Positions 17,759-26,384 are shown, counted from the stretch's first letter. The stretch is 64,000 bases of DNA from Nocardioides sp. URHA0032 (GCF_000620645.1 NZ_JIAV01000020.1:266991-330990), one strand, 5' to 3'. The notes: generated by a model from the letters alone, not told the origin. A program made the numbers and translations.

Positions 17759-18859
17759 TCAGGTGCGACGCTCGTTCGAGGGCGAGGGTGCCGCGGGCCG
17801 GTCGTCGATCCGCCGCGGCGACAGCACGTCGCTGCGGGCCCGCAGGAACGGCTTCTCCAGGTAGCGGTAGCTCAGCGTCGTGAGCGCGATCGCGGACGCG
17901 ACCGCGACCAACCCGAGGACGGGCTTGGGAGCTGGAGCGTCGGCGAGCAGCAGGAACGGCACGACGTGCCAGAGGTAGAGGCTGTAGCTGCTCCGGCCGA
18001 TGCCCGCCAGCCAGGGGTGCGCGAGGAGGCGGTGCACGATGCCGGCCTGGTCGCCGTAGCCGGTGTGGATGATGGTCACCGCCGCGGCCACCGCGAGCGG
18101 GACGCCGACCAGCCGGTAGAGCGGGCTGTGCCCGTCCGGCCCCAGGAGCGCGTACGCCGCGACCGCGGCGAGAGCCGTCACCGAGGCGGCGGTGGCGCCG
18201 CGGCCGTGCGTGGGCTGCCCCGCGTGCTGGAACCACAGTGCGAGGGCGGCGCCGGCGAGCAGCTCGCCGCAGCGCTCGGTGGGACCGAAGTAGAGGACGA
18301 ATGTCGGCAGCGGCAGCGACAGGGCGTACGCCGCCGCGGCGACCGCCACGCAGGCCAGGGCCAGCCGGCGAGCGCTCCAGCCGCGGCGGCGGGCGGCGAG
18401 CAGGAGCACCGGCCAGAGGAGGTAGAAGTACCACTCGACCGCCAGCGACCAGGTCTGGCCGAAGGGCTGGAGGCCGGGCAGCCACAGGCTGCCGGACTGG
18501 CCGGCGGCCCAGACCGAGGTGGTCTGGGTCAGCACCAGCAGGCCGCGCTCGGCGACCTCGGCGGGGCTGTCCGGCGCCCAGGGCACCACGGCGTACAGGA
18601 CCAGGGCGCCGACGACGAGCCCGACCAGGGCCGGGTAGAGGCGGACCAGCCGGCGGCGGAAGAACGGCACCCACCCGGTCGGCGTCCGCCACAGCATCGT
18701 GGTGATGATGAAGCCGCTGAGCACGAAGAACAGGTCGACGCCGATCGAACCGCCGTGGAAGAGCGGCGTGTACCAGCTGGCCCAGTGCAGCGCGAGCACC
18801 ACCGAGATCGCGACCGCCCGGATCCCGTCGAGGTAGTCGAAGCGCCCCGTCTCCGCCAT
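17759..18859 (-). CDS. OafA/YrhL-type acyltransferase 3 family protein
   Basis: A 366-residue integral membrane acyltransferase with about 10 helices. The N-terminal signature RFDYLDGIRAVAISVVLALH is present with the catalytic-type His (H25 region), then GGSIGVDLFFVLSGFIITT, then FFRRRLVRLYP. Family members acetylate or acylate extracytoplasmic polysaccharide or peptidoglycan. Here it likely O-acylates the polymer made by the flanking genes. Its stop abuts that of the glycerophosphotransferase with no gap, and it is divergent from the glycosidase-like gene at 18892. Confidence 0.9.
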   Translation of the reverse strand: MAETGRFDYLDGIRAVAISVVLALHWASWYTPLFHGGSIGVDLFFVLSGFIITTMLWRTPTGWVPFFRRRLVRLYPALVGLVVGALVLYAVVPWAPDSPAEVAERGLLVLTQTTSVWAAGQSGSLWLPGLQPFGQTWSLAVEWYFYLLWPVLLLAARRRGWSARRLALACVAVAAAAYALSLPLPTFVLYFGPTERCGELLAGAALALWFQHAGQPTHGRGATAASVTALAAVAAYALLGPDGHSPLYRLVGVPLAVAAAVTIIHTGYGDQAGIVHRLLAHPWLAGIGRSSYSLYLWHVVPFLLLADAPAPKPVLGLVAVASAIALTTLSYRYLEKPFLRARSDVLSPRRIDDRPAAPSPSNERRT

Positions 18860-18891
18860 GCGGGCGTAACGAAGAACACGGAGCGTCCGTT

Positions 18892-20730
18892 ATGCGGGGC
18901 ATGGGGAGGACTAGTCGAGCTCTGCTCGCGTCGGCGACCGCTGCCCTGGTGCCGGTGCTCGTGCTCGCACCGGGTGCGGCCCAGGCCGCGCACCCGGGCC
19001 ACCGCGGCACGCAGGACCGCACCGTGGCGCCGCTGCAGGCGATCTCGTCCGACTCGGTCGTCGACAGCTACGGCGTCGGCATCCACCTCAACTTCCTGGA
19101 CACGCCGTACCAGGACGCCGGCGCGGTCGCGGACGCGCTGTCCGGTCTCGGCGTCCGGCACGTGCGCGACGACCTGTTCCTCGACTCGCCGCGGCAGTAC
19201 CGCGCGATCAGGACCGTCGCCGACCGCGGGATCGGCTTCGACCTGATCATGGGCCGGCCGGACAGCGGCGGGACGCCGGCCGACTACGTGCGGACCGTGG
19301 CCGACCAGCTGCCCGCCGGTGCGGTCGAGAGCCTGGAGGGCGCCAACGAGTGGGACCTGTCCGGCGGCGACGGCTGGGTCGACGAGGTGCGCGGCTGGCA
19401 GCAGGGGCTGTACGCCGCCGCGCACGCGAACGCCGCGACCAGGGACCTGCCCGTGCTCTCCCCGGCGCTGGCGTTCAAGTGGAACTACACCGACCTGGGC
19501 GACGTCTCGGCGATGGCGGACCTCGCGAACGCGCACATGTACCCGGGCGGCTACCAGCCGTCGAACCAGATCGGCGCGATCACCCACGCGGTCCGGCAGT
19601 CGATGCCCGACCAGCCGCTGGTCACCACCGAGGCCGGCTACACCAACGCGATGAACAGCTCCAGCAGCCACCGGCCGGTGCCGGAGGACGTGGCGGGCGT
19701 GTACCTGCCGCGGCTGCTGCTCGAGCACGTCGCCCGCGGCGAGCAGCGGGTGTACAGCTACGAGCTGATCGACTCCTTCGACGACCCGGACCAGACCAAC
19801 GTCGAGGCGCACTTCGGCCTGCTCCGCCACGACCTGTCGCCGAAGCCGGCCTACACCGCGATGCGGGACCTGCTCGGCCTGCTGGCCGACCCGGGCCCGA
19901 CCTTCTCGCCCGGCGCGCTGGCCGTCGGCGCCGAGGGCCTGCCGAACGACGCGAGGTACCTGCTCACCCAGCAGCGGGACGGGCGCTTCGTGCTGCTGCT
20001 GTGGCGCGACGTGCGCATCTACGACCCGGACCGGCAGCAGCCGCTGCCGGTGACCCCGGCCGACGTCACGATCCGGCTGGACGTGCCGCACGACCTCACG
20101 GTCTACCGCCCCACCGACGGGCCCGACCTGGTGCGCGAACGCGTCGGCACGACGGTGCCCGTCGCGCTCGACGGGCAGGTCACCGTCGTCACGATCGACC
20201 CGACCGACCCGCCCGCGCCGGCGAACCTGACCGCGACCCCGGGCGACGGCAGCGCCACGCTGCGCTGGAAGCTGCCGCCGACGTCGGCCCACGTGACCGG
20301 CTTCGAGGTGACCCGCGGCGGCGGCGTGCCGGTCCGCCTGCCCCCTGGCGCCCGCTCGTACACCGAGAGCGGGCTGCTCAACGGCGCGGCCTACGACTAC
20401 ACGGTGCGCACCGTCGGCGCGGACGGCTCCTCGGACCCGGTCGCCACGACGGTCGTCCCCGCGACGGTCCCGACCGCGCCGGGCATCGTGAAGGTGACGC
20501 CCGGCAAGGGCCGGGTCACCCTCACCTGGACGCCTGCCGATGGGAACGGCCGGCCGGTGACGGCGTACCGCCTGACCGCCGGGGGACGCACGATGACCGT
20601 CGGACCGGACGCCCGGCAGGCGACGGTCCGGAGGCTGGTGTCCGGCAAGCGGCTGCGGGTGACGGTGCAGGCGCGCAACGAGATGGGCTGGGGAGACGTC
20701 GCGAAGACCAGGCGGGTCCGCATCCGCTAG
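18892..20730 (+). CDS. Secreted glycosidase-like protein with two fibronectin III domains
   Basis: A 612-residue secreted protein: signal peptide to about residue 33 (GAAQA-A), a ~350-residue TIM-barrel-like domain, then two fibronectin type III modules (~440-525 and ~525-612, each with PxxPxNLTATPGDGSATLRW-type strands). The barrel carries a putative acid/base in EGANEWD (Glu153) and a possible nucleophile in VTTEAGY (Glu247), the spacing seen in clan GH-A glycosidases. It may trim or remodel the locus's own polymer, or degrade an external one. GGAG at 18880-18883 supports the ATG at 18892. Exact GH family is not assigned. Confidence 0.75.
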   Translation: MRGMGRTSRALLASATAALVPVLVLAPGAAQAAHPGHRGTQDRTVAPLQAISSDSVVDSYGVGIHLNFLDTPYQDAGAVADALSGLGVRHVRDDLFLDSPRQYRAIRTVADRGIGFDLIMGRPDSGGTPADYVRTVADQLPAGAVESLEGANEWDLSGGDGWVDEVRGWQQGLYAAAHANAATRDLPVLSPALAFKWNYTDLGDVSAMADLANAHMYPGGYQPSNQIGAITHAVRQSMPDQPLVTTEAGYTNAMNSSSSHRPVPEDVAGVYLPRLLLEHVARGEQRVYSYELIDSFDDPDQTNVEAHFGLLRHDLSPKPAYTAMRDLLGLLADPGPTFSPGALAVGAEGLPNDARYLLTQQRDGRFVLLLWRDVRIYDPDRQQPLPVTPADVTIRLDVPHDLTVYRPTDGPDLVRERVGTTVPVALDGQVTVVTIDPTDPPAPANLTATPGDGSATLRWKLPPTSAHVTGFEVTRGGGVPVRLPPGARSYTESGLLNGAAYDYTVRTVGADGSSDPVATTVVPATVPTAPGIVKVTPGKGRVTLTWTPADGNGRPVTAYRLTAGGRTMTVGPDARQATVRRLVSGKRLRVTVQARNEMGWGDVAKTRRVRIR

Positions 20731-20731
20731 G

Positions 20732-20755
20732 TATCATTACCTGTGGTTAATGATA
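20732..20755 (+). promoter_or_regulatory. Operator dyad over a leaderless promoter of the BASS transporter
   Basis: TATCATTA (20732-20739) and TAATGATA (20748-20755) are perfect inverted arms separated by 8 bases. The left arm contains TATCAT, a -10-like hexamer 5 nt before the GTG start at 20743, and the right arm lies inside the first codons. A regulator bound here would cover both the promoter and the start codon. The AT-rich palindrome is of the size MarR proteins bind, and a MarR gene lies at the other end of the transporter gene. Confidence 0.6.
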
Positions 20756-21684
20756 TCGACCAGCTCCAGGTCGACCTCGGCGACGGCTTCCAGCTGGCCA
20801 CCAAGGTCGTCATCGCGGTCTTCCTGTTCGGCGTGGCACTCGACGTCCGGCCGTCCGACCTGCGCGACGTCGTGCGCCGCCCACGCGCCATCGGCGCCGG
20901 GCTGCTGGCCCAGTACCTCCTGATGCCGGTGCTCACGGTGCTGCTCACGCTGGCGCTGGACGTCCGCGGCTCGGTCGCGATCGGGATGATCCTGGTGGTC
21001 TGCTGCCCGGCCGGGAACCTCTCGAACATCCTGACCCACCGGGCGGGCGGCGACGTGGCGCTCTCGATCTCGCTGACCACCGCGTCGAACGTCGTCGCGA
21101 TCGTCCTCACCCCGGCGGCGGTGGCGTTCTGGTGCGGCCTGAACCCCGCCGCCGACGACCTCCTCAACGACGTGTCGATCAACGCGTGGGGCATGGCCGC
21201 GGAGGTCGCGCTGCTGATCGGGCTGCCGTTCGCGGCCGGGCTGCTCGCGGCCTGGCGGTTCCCAGGCTTCTCCGCGCGGGCCCGCCGCTTCGTCGAGCCC
21301 GGGGCGCTGGTGCTGCTCCTGCTGATCGTGGTCGGTGGCCTGGCCGGGCAGTTCGCGGCGTTCCGGACCTACGTCGGCGCCGTGGCGCTCGCGATCGTGC
21401 TGCAGAACGCGATCTCGCTGCTGGCGGGCTACGGCACGGGGCGCGGGCTGCGGCTCGCGGTGCCCGGAGTGCGCGCCATGACCTTCGAGCTCGGCGTCCG
21501 CAACACCGGTCTCGCGCTGGTGCTCGCGCTCGGGTTCTTCGGCGACCTCGGCGGCGTGGCGTTCGTCGCGGCGCTCTGGGGGCTGTGGGACGTCACGACC
21601 GGGCTGGTGCTCTCGAGCTGGTGGAGGCGGGCTACGGCTCCCGCAGCACCCGCGGGATCGCGGGGGACGCCCGCTGCGCGATGA
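20743..21684 (+). CDS. Bile acid:sodium symporter family (BASS) transporter
   Basis: A 313-residue membrane protein with about 9-10 helices of the BASS superfamily (bile acid/organic anion:Na+ symport). Typical family residues include the crossover region CCPAGNLSNILTHRAGGDVA (around residues 87-106) and MTFELGVRNTGLALVLALGF (~246-265). Bacterial members carry organic acids; the substrate here is unknown. The GTG at 20743 lies within a palindrome and just after a -10-like hexamer, so the mRNA is probably leaderless and repressible. The 3' end overlaps the convergent MarR gene by 53 bp. Confidence 0.88.
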   Translation: MVNDIDQLQVDLGDGFQLATKVVIAVFLFGVALDVRPSDLRDVVRRPRAIGAGLLAQYLLMPVLTVLLTLALDVRGSVAIGMILVVCCPAGNLSNILTHRAGGDVALSISLTTASNVVAIVLTPAAVAFWCGLNPAADDLLNDVSINAWGMAAEVALLIGLPFAAGLLAAWRFPGFSARARRFVEPGALVLLLLIVVGGLAGQFAAFRTYVGAVALAIVLQNAISLLAGYGTGRGLRLAVPGVRAMTFELGVRNTGLALVLALGFFGDLGGVAFVAALWGLWDVTTGLVLSSWWRRATAPAAPAGSRGTPAAR

Positions 21685-22069
21685 CCGTGAGCCCGCGGCG
21701 CAGTGCGGTCGCCCGGCTGCCGAGCGACTCCTCGAAGTCGGCGTGGAACCGGCGCGCGTCGGCGAGCGCAGCGTGCCCGAGGGCGGTGGCCCTGATCGCG
21801 CGGACCCGACGGTCGCCGGGGGCGGCCACCCGCTCGACGTATCCGTCGCGCACCATCGCGTCCACCACCTTCAGGGCCGCCGGGCTGGACACCTCGAGCA
21901 GGTCCGCCACCTTCCGGAGGCTGAGGGCGTCGGTGCCGAGCACCCGGAGGACGAACCCGGTGCGGGTGCTGAAGCCGGCGTAGCCGGAGTCGCGCATGTG
22001 GGTCTGCAGCCCGTCGACGAACGTCGCGTTGGCGATCGCCAGCAGCACGCCGAAGTCCGGTTCGTCCAC
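21632..22069 (-). CDS. MarR-family transcriptional regulator
   Basis: A 145-residue regulator with a winged helix-turn-helix: SLRKVADLLEVSSPAALKVV (recognition region ~50-69) and the wing DGYVERVAAPGDRRVRAIRA. The DRR motif and following Thr/Leu are typical MarR wing residues. The N- and C-terminal helices form the dimer interface. It is convergent with the BASS transporter gene and the likely partner of the palindrome at that gene's start; this link is inference. The start is the GTG at 22067-22069. Confidence 0.85.
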   Translation of the reverse strand: MDEPDFGVLLAIANATFVDGLQTHMRDSGYAGFSTRTGFVLRVLGTDALSLRKVADLLEVSSPAALKVVDAMVRDGYVERVAAPGDRRVRAIRATALGHAALADARRFHADFEESLGSRATALRRGLTVIAQRASPAIPRVLREP

Positions 22070-22095
22070 GAGGGCAACTCTAGGGAAGCCGCGAC

Positions 22096-22141
22096 GGGAC
22101 CGGTTCCTCGCTCAGCTGCAGCAGGTGCTGAACCGGGTCCC
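22096..22141 (-). terminator. Possible hairpin downstream of the MFS gene
   Basis: GGGACCGGTT (22096-22105) and AACCGGGTCCC (22131-22141) are inverted with a one-base bulge and a 25-base loop, starting 9 bp after the MFS stop. It lies between that gene and the start of the MarR gene. It could be a terminator or part of the MarR promoter region. Confidence 0.35.
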
Positions 22142-22149
22142 GGGCCAGC

Positions 22150-23640
22150 TCAGCTCGGACGGACGGTCTCCGGCTCCACGTCGGCCTCGGCCTCCGCCTG
22201 GGGACCGGGGACGACGTGGGTCCGGACCCGCACGATCGGCACGAACGCCCCGACGACCGCGGCCCCGGCGGCGACGATCGCGAGGACGGCGAAGCCGTGG
22301 GTGTAACCGGACTCGTGGGGGAACCCCGACGGCTGCACGTTCGCGGTGATGACGCTGGTGACCACGGCGGCGCCGATGGCGCCGCCGACGGTGCGGATGT
22401 TGGTGTTCATGCCGGTCGCGACGCCGGTCTGGCTCTGCGGCACGGCGGCGACCACGAGGTTCGACATGGCGGCGAACGCGAGGCCGAACGCGAGGCCGAG
22501 GCCGCTGGTCGCGACGAGGACCTGCCAGATCTCGTCGTGGGCGAGCGTCAGCGCGAGGGTGGACGCTGCGGTCAGTGCCGCGCCGAACACCATCATCGCC
22601 TTGGACCCGAAGCGCACGGTCAGCCGGCCGGCCATCACCCCCGCGATGAACGACGCGACCGTCTGGGGGAGCAGCAGCAGGCCGGACTCGGTGACGCTCA
22701 CGCCGAAGCCGTAGCCGGCGGACTCCGGCGTCTGGAGGAACTGCGGGAGGAACGCGTACGTCGCGTACATGCCGGCGCCGAACAGCAGCGCGACCAGGTT
22801 CACGGTCCACACGGTCGGGATCCGCATCATCTTCATGTCGACGAGCGGCTGGTCGCTGCGGGACTCCGCCCAGACCCAGACGACGAGGAGGATCGCGGCG
22901 ATGACGAACAGACCGATCACCCGCGCCGACGACCAGCCCCACAGGTGACCCTCGGTGACGCCGACGAGGAGCGCGACGAGCCAGCCGGACATGAGCAGCG
23001 CCGTGCCGACGTTGATCCGTCCGGGCGTGCGCTCCGGGGACTCGGGGACGTAGAAGGCGGCCGCGAGTGCGGCCACGACGGTCATCACCATCGGGATCCA
23101 GAACAGCCAGTGGTAGCTCAGCGCGTCGACGACCGGCCCGGCGATCACCAGGCCGACGCCGCCGCCCACCGCGAGCAGCGCGGACGCCGTACCGATGGCG
23201 CCGGCGACCTTCTCGCGCGGGAACTCGTCGCGGACGATGCCGAACGTCAGCGGCAGCACGCCGCCGCCGATGCCCTGCACCACCCGGGCAGCGATCATCA
23301 CGCCGATGCTCGTGGCGATCGCGGCCATGAACGAGCCGACGGCGAGCGCGGCGAGCGCGACGACGAGCATCCGCTCCTTGCCGACCTTGTCGCCGACCCG
23401 GCCGATGATCGGGGTGAACACGCTCGCGGACAGCAGGTACGCCGTCAGCACCCAGCTCACGGTCGCCTGGTCGGTGCCGAGGCCGGCCTCGATGGTCGGG
23501 AGCACCGGGTTGACCATCGACTGGAGCAGCGAGAACGCTCCGACGCCGAGGCAGAGGACGGCGAAGGTGACGCGGTAGTCCGCGCGTCGTTCCAGGGGAG
23601 CGGTCACGTGGTGCCGCAACCGCGTGGCCGCCCGATTCAT
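22150..23640 (-). CDS. MFS drug-resistance-type transporter (DHA2-like)
   Basis: A 496-residue major facilitator transporter with about 14 helices, as in the DHA2 (EmrB/QacA) group of multidrug/H+ antiporters. Motif A is clear in the loop after helix 2 (GRVGDKVGKERM). Motif C-like glycine-rich helix 5 (ALLAVGGGVGLVIAGPVVD) marks an antiporter. The substrate is not predictable. It is divergent from the rlmC-like gene with only 19 bp between start codons, so their promoters must overlap. The MarR gene downstream in the same direction might also regulate it. Confidence 0.9.
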   Translation of the reverse strand: MNRAATRLRHHVTAPLERRADYRVTFAVLCLGVGAFSLLQSMVNPVLPTIEAGLGTDQATVSWVLTAYLLSASVFTPIIGRVGDKVGKERMLVVALAALAVGSFMAAIATSIGVMIAARVVQGIGGGVLPLTFGIVRDEFPREKVAGAIGTASALLAVGGGVGLVIAGPVVDALSYHWLFWIPMVMTVVAALAAAFYVPESPERTPGRINVGTALLMSGWLVALLVGVTEGHLWGWSSARVIGLFVIAAILLVVWVWAESRSDQPLVDMKMMRIPTVWTVNLVALLFGAGMYATYAFLPQFLQTPESAGYGFGVSVTESGLLLLPQTVASFIAGVMAGRLTVRFGSKAMMVFGAALTAASTLALTLAHDEIWQVLVATSGLGLAFGLAFAAMSNLVVAAVPQSQTGVATGMNTNIRTVGGAIGAAVVTSVITANVQPSGFPHESGYTHGFAVLAIVAAGAAVVGAFVPIVRVRTHVVPGPQAEAEADVEPETVRPS

Positions 23641-23659
23641 TCCGTAGCCTTGGCCCGTC

Positions 23660-24850
23660 ATGATCTGCGACCACTTCGATGCGGGCCGCTGCCGCTCGTG
23701 CAGCTGGCTCGGCACGCCGTACGACGCGCAGCTGGTCGCCAAGCAGCGGCAGGTCGAGGACCTGCTTCGCGGCCACCGGGTCGCGTGGGACGCGCCGGTC
23801 GCGAGCCCGCAGCTCGGCTTCCGCAACAAGGCGAAGATGGTCGTCCACGGCACGGTCGCCGAGCCGACGCTGGGGATCCTGAACCCGGCCGGCGCGGGGA
23901 TCGACCTGCGCGACTGCCCGCTGCACACGGCCGGGATCCGGACCGCGCTCCCCGTCCTGGCCGCGTTCGTCACGCGGGCGGCGCTGACGCCGTACGACGT
24001 GCCCTCGCGCAGCGGTGAGCTGAAGCACCTGCTCGTGACGGAGTCGCCGGACGGCGAGCTGATGGTGCGGTTCGTGCTGCGATCGCAGGAGCCAGTCGCC
24101 CGGATCCGCAAGCACCTGCCGTGGCTCCAGGCGGAGCTGCCGGAGGTCGTGGTCGCGTCGGTGAACCTCCAGCCCGAGCACAAGGCGGTCCTCGAGGGGG
24201 AGCGGGAGATCCCGCTGAGCCGGCAGGAGACGCTGACGATGCGGTTGACGGGGCTCGCGCTGCACCTGCGGCCGCAGAGCTTCTTCCAGACGAACACGCC
24301 GATGGCGGCCGAGCTGTACCGGCTCGGGCGGGAATGGGTGGCGGCGGTCTCGCCGCGGTCGGTGTGGGACCTGTACTCAGGAGTCGGGGGATTCGCCCTG
24401 GCGATCGCGGGCACCGGGGCCGACGTGACCGGCATCGAGATCAGCCGCGAGGCGGTGGCGTCGGCGACGCTGAGCTCAATGGAGATGGGCTCAATGGAGA
24501 TGGGCTCAATGGAGATGGGCTCAATGGAGATGGGCCCGACGGAGACGGGCGCCGCCGGGCAGGGCGCGGTGCGCTTCGAGGCGGGCGATGCGACGGCGTA
24601 CGCCGTGGGCTCGACCGCACCGCCGGACCTCGTGGTCGTGAACCCGCCCCGCCGCGGCATCGGCCCCGAGCTGGCCGGCTGGCTGGAGTCGTCCGGGGTC
24701 GGGCACGTCCTGTACTCGAGCTGCAACGCGCAGACGCTGGCGAAGGACCTCGACGCGATGCCGTCGCTGCGGGCGGTCCGCGGCCGGCTGCTGGACATGT
24801 TCCCGAACACCGCCCACTACGAGGTGCTCACGCTCCTGGAGCGGGCGTGA
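23660..24850 (+). CDS. rlmC: RlmC-type 23S rRNA (uracil-C5) methyltransferase
   Basis: A 396-residue TrmA/RlmC/RlmD-family enzyme that methylates C5 of a uridine in rRNA using SAM. Cys3, Cys11, Cys14 (CDHFDAGRCRSC) and Cys86 are the iron-sulfur ligands. The SAM site is DLYSGVGGFALAIA, and the nucleophile is Cys355 in LYSSCNAQTLAKD with the general base Glu in NTAHYEVLTLLE near the end. The TRAM domain is absent, as in RlmC. Odd feature: four copies of S-M-E-M-G (residues ~272-291) are inserted just after the SAM-domain beta strand 2. It overlaps the DksA-like gene by 4 bp (GTGA). Confidence 0.9.
   Translation: MICDHFDAGRCRSCSWLGTPYDAQLVAKQRQVEDLLRGHRVAWDAPVASPQLGFRNKAKMVVHGTVAEPTLGILNPAGAGIDLRDCPLHTAGIRTALPVLAAFVTRAALTPYDVPSRSGELKHLLVTESPDGELMVRFVLRSQEPVARIRKHLPWLQAELPEVVVASVNLQPEHKAVLEGEREIPLSRQETLTMRLTGLALHLRPQSFFQTNTPMAAELYRLGREWVAAVSPRSVWDLYSGVGGFALAIAGTGADVTGIEISREAVASATLSSMEMGSMEMGSMEMGSMEMGPTETGAAGQGAVRFEAGDATAYAVGSTAPPDLVVVNPPRRGIGPELAGWLESSGVGHVLYSSCNAQTLAKDLDAMPSLRAVRGRLLDMFPNTAHYEVLTLLERA
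24475..24534 (+). repeat. In-frame 15-bp minisatellite in rlmC (4 copies)
   Basis: Four exact copies of CTCAATGGAGATGGG, followed by a degenerate fifth (CCCGACGGAGACGGG, 24535-24549). Being a multiple of three it keeps the frame and encodes repeated Ser-Met-Glu-Met-Gly. The A/T content is higher than in the surrounding gene. Copy number could vary by slippage. Confidence 0.9.
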
Positions 24851-25218
24851 GCGACCCGCGCGCACGGCTCGAGGCGGAGCACCGGCGGACGGCGGCGCGG
24901 CTCGCGGCGCTGCGCGGGGACCACCGCGGGTTCGTCGAGGCGTCGAAGGACTCGAACGCCGACGACGAGCACGACCCCGAGGGCGCCACGATCGCGTTCG
25001 AGCGGTCCCAGGTCGCGGCACTGGTGCGGCAGGCCGAGGAGCACCTGGCCGCGGTCGAGGCGGCGCTCGCGCGGGTGGACGCCGGGACCTACGGGGTGTG
25101 TGCCGTCTGCGGCCGGGAGATCCCGGCCGAGCGGCTCGAGGCCCGGCCGACGGCGGCGACCTGCGTCGCGTGCGCTACTTCGGGGGCAGCGACCGGGCGT
25201 AGGTCACCCCGACGTTGA
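24847..25218 (+). CDS. DksA/TraR-like zinc-finger protein
   Basis: A 123-residue protein with an N-terminal helical part and a C-terminal C4 zinc finger: Cys85-x2-Cys88 (CAVCGREIPAERLEARP) and Cys106-x2-Cys109. This is the DksA/TraR finger. Acidic residues (DSNADDEHDPEG, ~36-47) lie between the two long helices where DksA has its coiled-coil tip. Such proteins can bind the RNA polymerase secondary channel; whether this one does is unknown. The GTG start overlaps the rlmC stop. The 3' end overlaps the convergent TfoX-like gene by 44 bp. Confidence 0.82.
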   Translation: MSDPRARLEAEHRRTAARLAALRGDHRGFVEASKDSNADDEHDPEGATIAFERSQVAALVRQAEEHLAAVEAALARVDAGTYGVCAVCGREIPAERLEARPTAATCVACATSGAATGRRSPRR

Positions 25219-25507
25219 CCCAGCGCCGGAGCTCGACGTCGGTGCCCACGCCCTCGGGGACGACGCGCAGCCAGCCGTTCATCGCCCGCCCGCGCATCAC
25301 GAACGGGTCGGTGTGCGGGTGCGCGAGGTGCTGCTCGGCCTCGTCCGGGTCGACCCGGAGCAGCAGCCCGCCCTCGTGACTGGCAGCGACCGCCATGTTC
25401 CCGCCGACGAGGAAGGCCAGGCCGCCGAACATCTTCTGCTCGGTCACGCCCGGCTCGCCCTCGACGAGCTCGCGGATCCGCTCGGCCAGCCGCTCGTCGT
25501 ACGCCAT
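25175..25507 (-). CDS. TfoX N-terminal domain protein
   Basis: A 110-residue protein matching the TfoX N-terminal domain: EQKMFGGLAFLVGGNMAVAA then LLLRVDPDEAEQHL and a GWLRV strand. The M-F-G-G motif is the family hallmark. In gamma-proteobacteria TfoX regulates competence, but stand-alone N-domain proteins in actinobacteria have no known role. It is convergent with and overlaps the DksA-like gene. The start ATG is at 25507, 24 bp from the divergent methyltransferase gene. Confidence 0.85.
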   Translation of the reverse strand: MAYDERLAERIRELVEGEPGVTEQKMFGGLAFLVGGNMAVAASHEGGLLLRVDPDEAEQHLAHPHTDPFVMRGRAMNGWLRVVPEGVGTDVELRRWVNVGVTYARSLPPK

Positions 25508-25531
25508 GCCTCGATTGTGGGACCCTCGAGC

Positions 25532-26374
25532 ATGAGCATGGGAGAGGTGAGCGGCGCGTCGGTCTCGCTCGGGGCGGCGTTCCGGCCCGAGACCATCGGC
25601 GATGCCGCGGTCGCGCAGATGATCGCGGTGCTCGACGCCCAGGACGCCGCGCCGTCGATCGAACGACTGCGGGCGTGGATGCTGGCCGCGGGCGACGTAC
25701 GGCGCGGGGAGGCCTGCGTGGACGTCGGCAGCGGCACGGGGACCATGACCCGCCGGCTCGCGGCCCTGGCCGGACCGGACGGCCGGGCGCTCGGCGTGGA
25801 GCCGAACGGCATGCTGCGCGTGGTGGCGGAGGCCCGGGCCGGGGAGGTCGACTCGGCCGCGGAGTTCTGCCAGGGCCTGGCGACCGAGATCCCGTTGCCC
25901 GACGAGAGCGTCGACGTGCTGTGGTGCGAGCGGGTGCTCCAGCACGTGCCGGAGCCGGCAGCGGCCATCGCGGAGTTCGGGCGGGTGCTGCGGCCCGGCG
26001 GTCGGGCGCTGCTGCTCGACTCCGACCACGAGTCCCGCGTCGAGTCCGACGTCGACCCGGCGGTGTCGCGGGCGATGACGACGGCGTTCATGGGCCAGCT
26101 CGCGAACCCGAGCGCCGCGCGCAACATCCCGCGCCAGGCGATCCAGGCGGGCCTGTCGGTCGACCCCGACGTCGGCTCGTCGGCGCTCGTCCAGTCACAG
26201 GACATGCTGCTCCGCTCGGACCTGAGCCGGATGTCGGCCGAGCAGGCGGTCGGCGACGGCACGATCACGCCCGAGCAGGCCGCGGCGGCCCTGGCCGCGC
26301 AGGCCGAGGCGGCGCGGAACGGCTGGGCCTTCTGGGCGGTCACGGTCTTCGGATTCGTCTGCCGCAAGGACTGA
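25532..26374 (+). CDS. Class I SAM-dependent methyltransferase
   Basis: A 280-residue methyltransferase of the type 11/UbiE-like class. Motif I is CVDVGSGTGTMTRRLAAL (~residues 65-82), motif II acidic Glu in LGVEPNGML, and post-motif I WCERVLQHVPEPAAAIAEFG followed by RVLRPGGRALLLD. The N-terminal part with IERLRAWM may form the substrate lid. Substrate is unknown, probably a small molecule. A second ATG (25538) is an equal alternative start. The next gene follows after 10 bp with a ribosome site overlapping this stop, so the two are likely co-transcribed. Confidence 0.85.
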   Translation: MSMGEVSGASVSLGAAFRPETIGDAAVAQMIAVLDAQDAAPSIERLRAWMLAAGDVRRGEACVDVGSGTGTMTRRLAALAGPDGRALGVEPNGMLRVVAEARAGEVDSAAEFCQGLATEIPLPDESVDVLWCERVLQHVPEPAAAIAEFGRVLRPGGRALLLDSDHESRVESDVDPAVSRAMTTAFMGQLANPSAARNIPRQAIQAGLSVDPDVGSSALVQSQDMLLRSDLSRMSAEQAVGDGTITPEQAAAALAAQAEAARNGWAFWAVTVFGFVCRKD

Positions 26375-26384
26375 GGAGGACACT

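Noticed and set aside
24475..24534. CRISPR-like direct repeats
   Set aside because: Units are 15 bp, contiguous and in frame with no spacers; they are a coding minisatellite.
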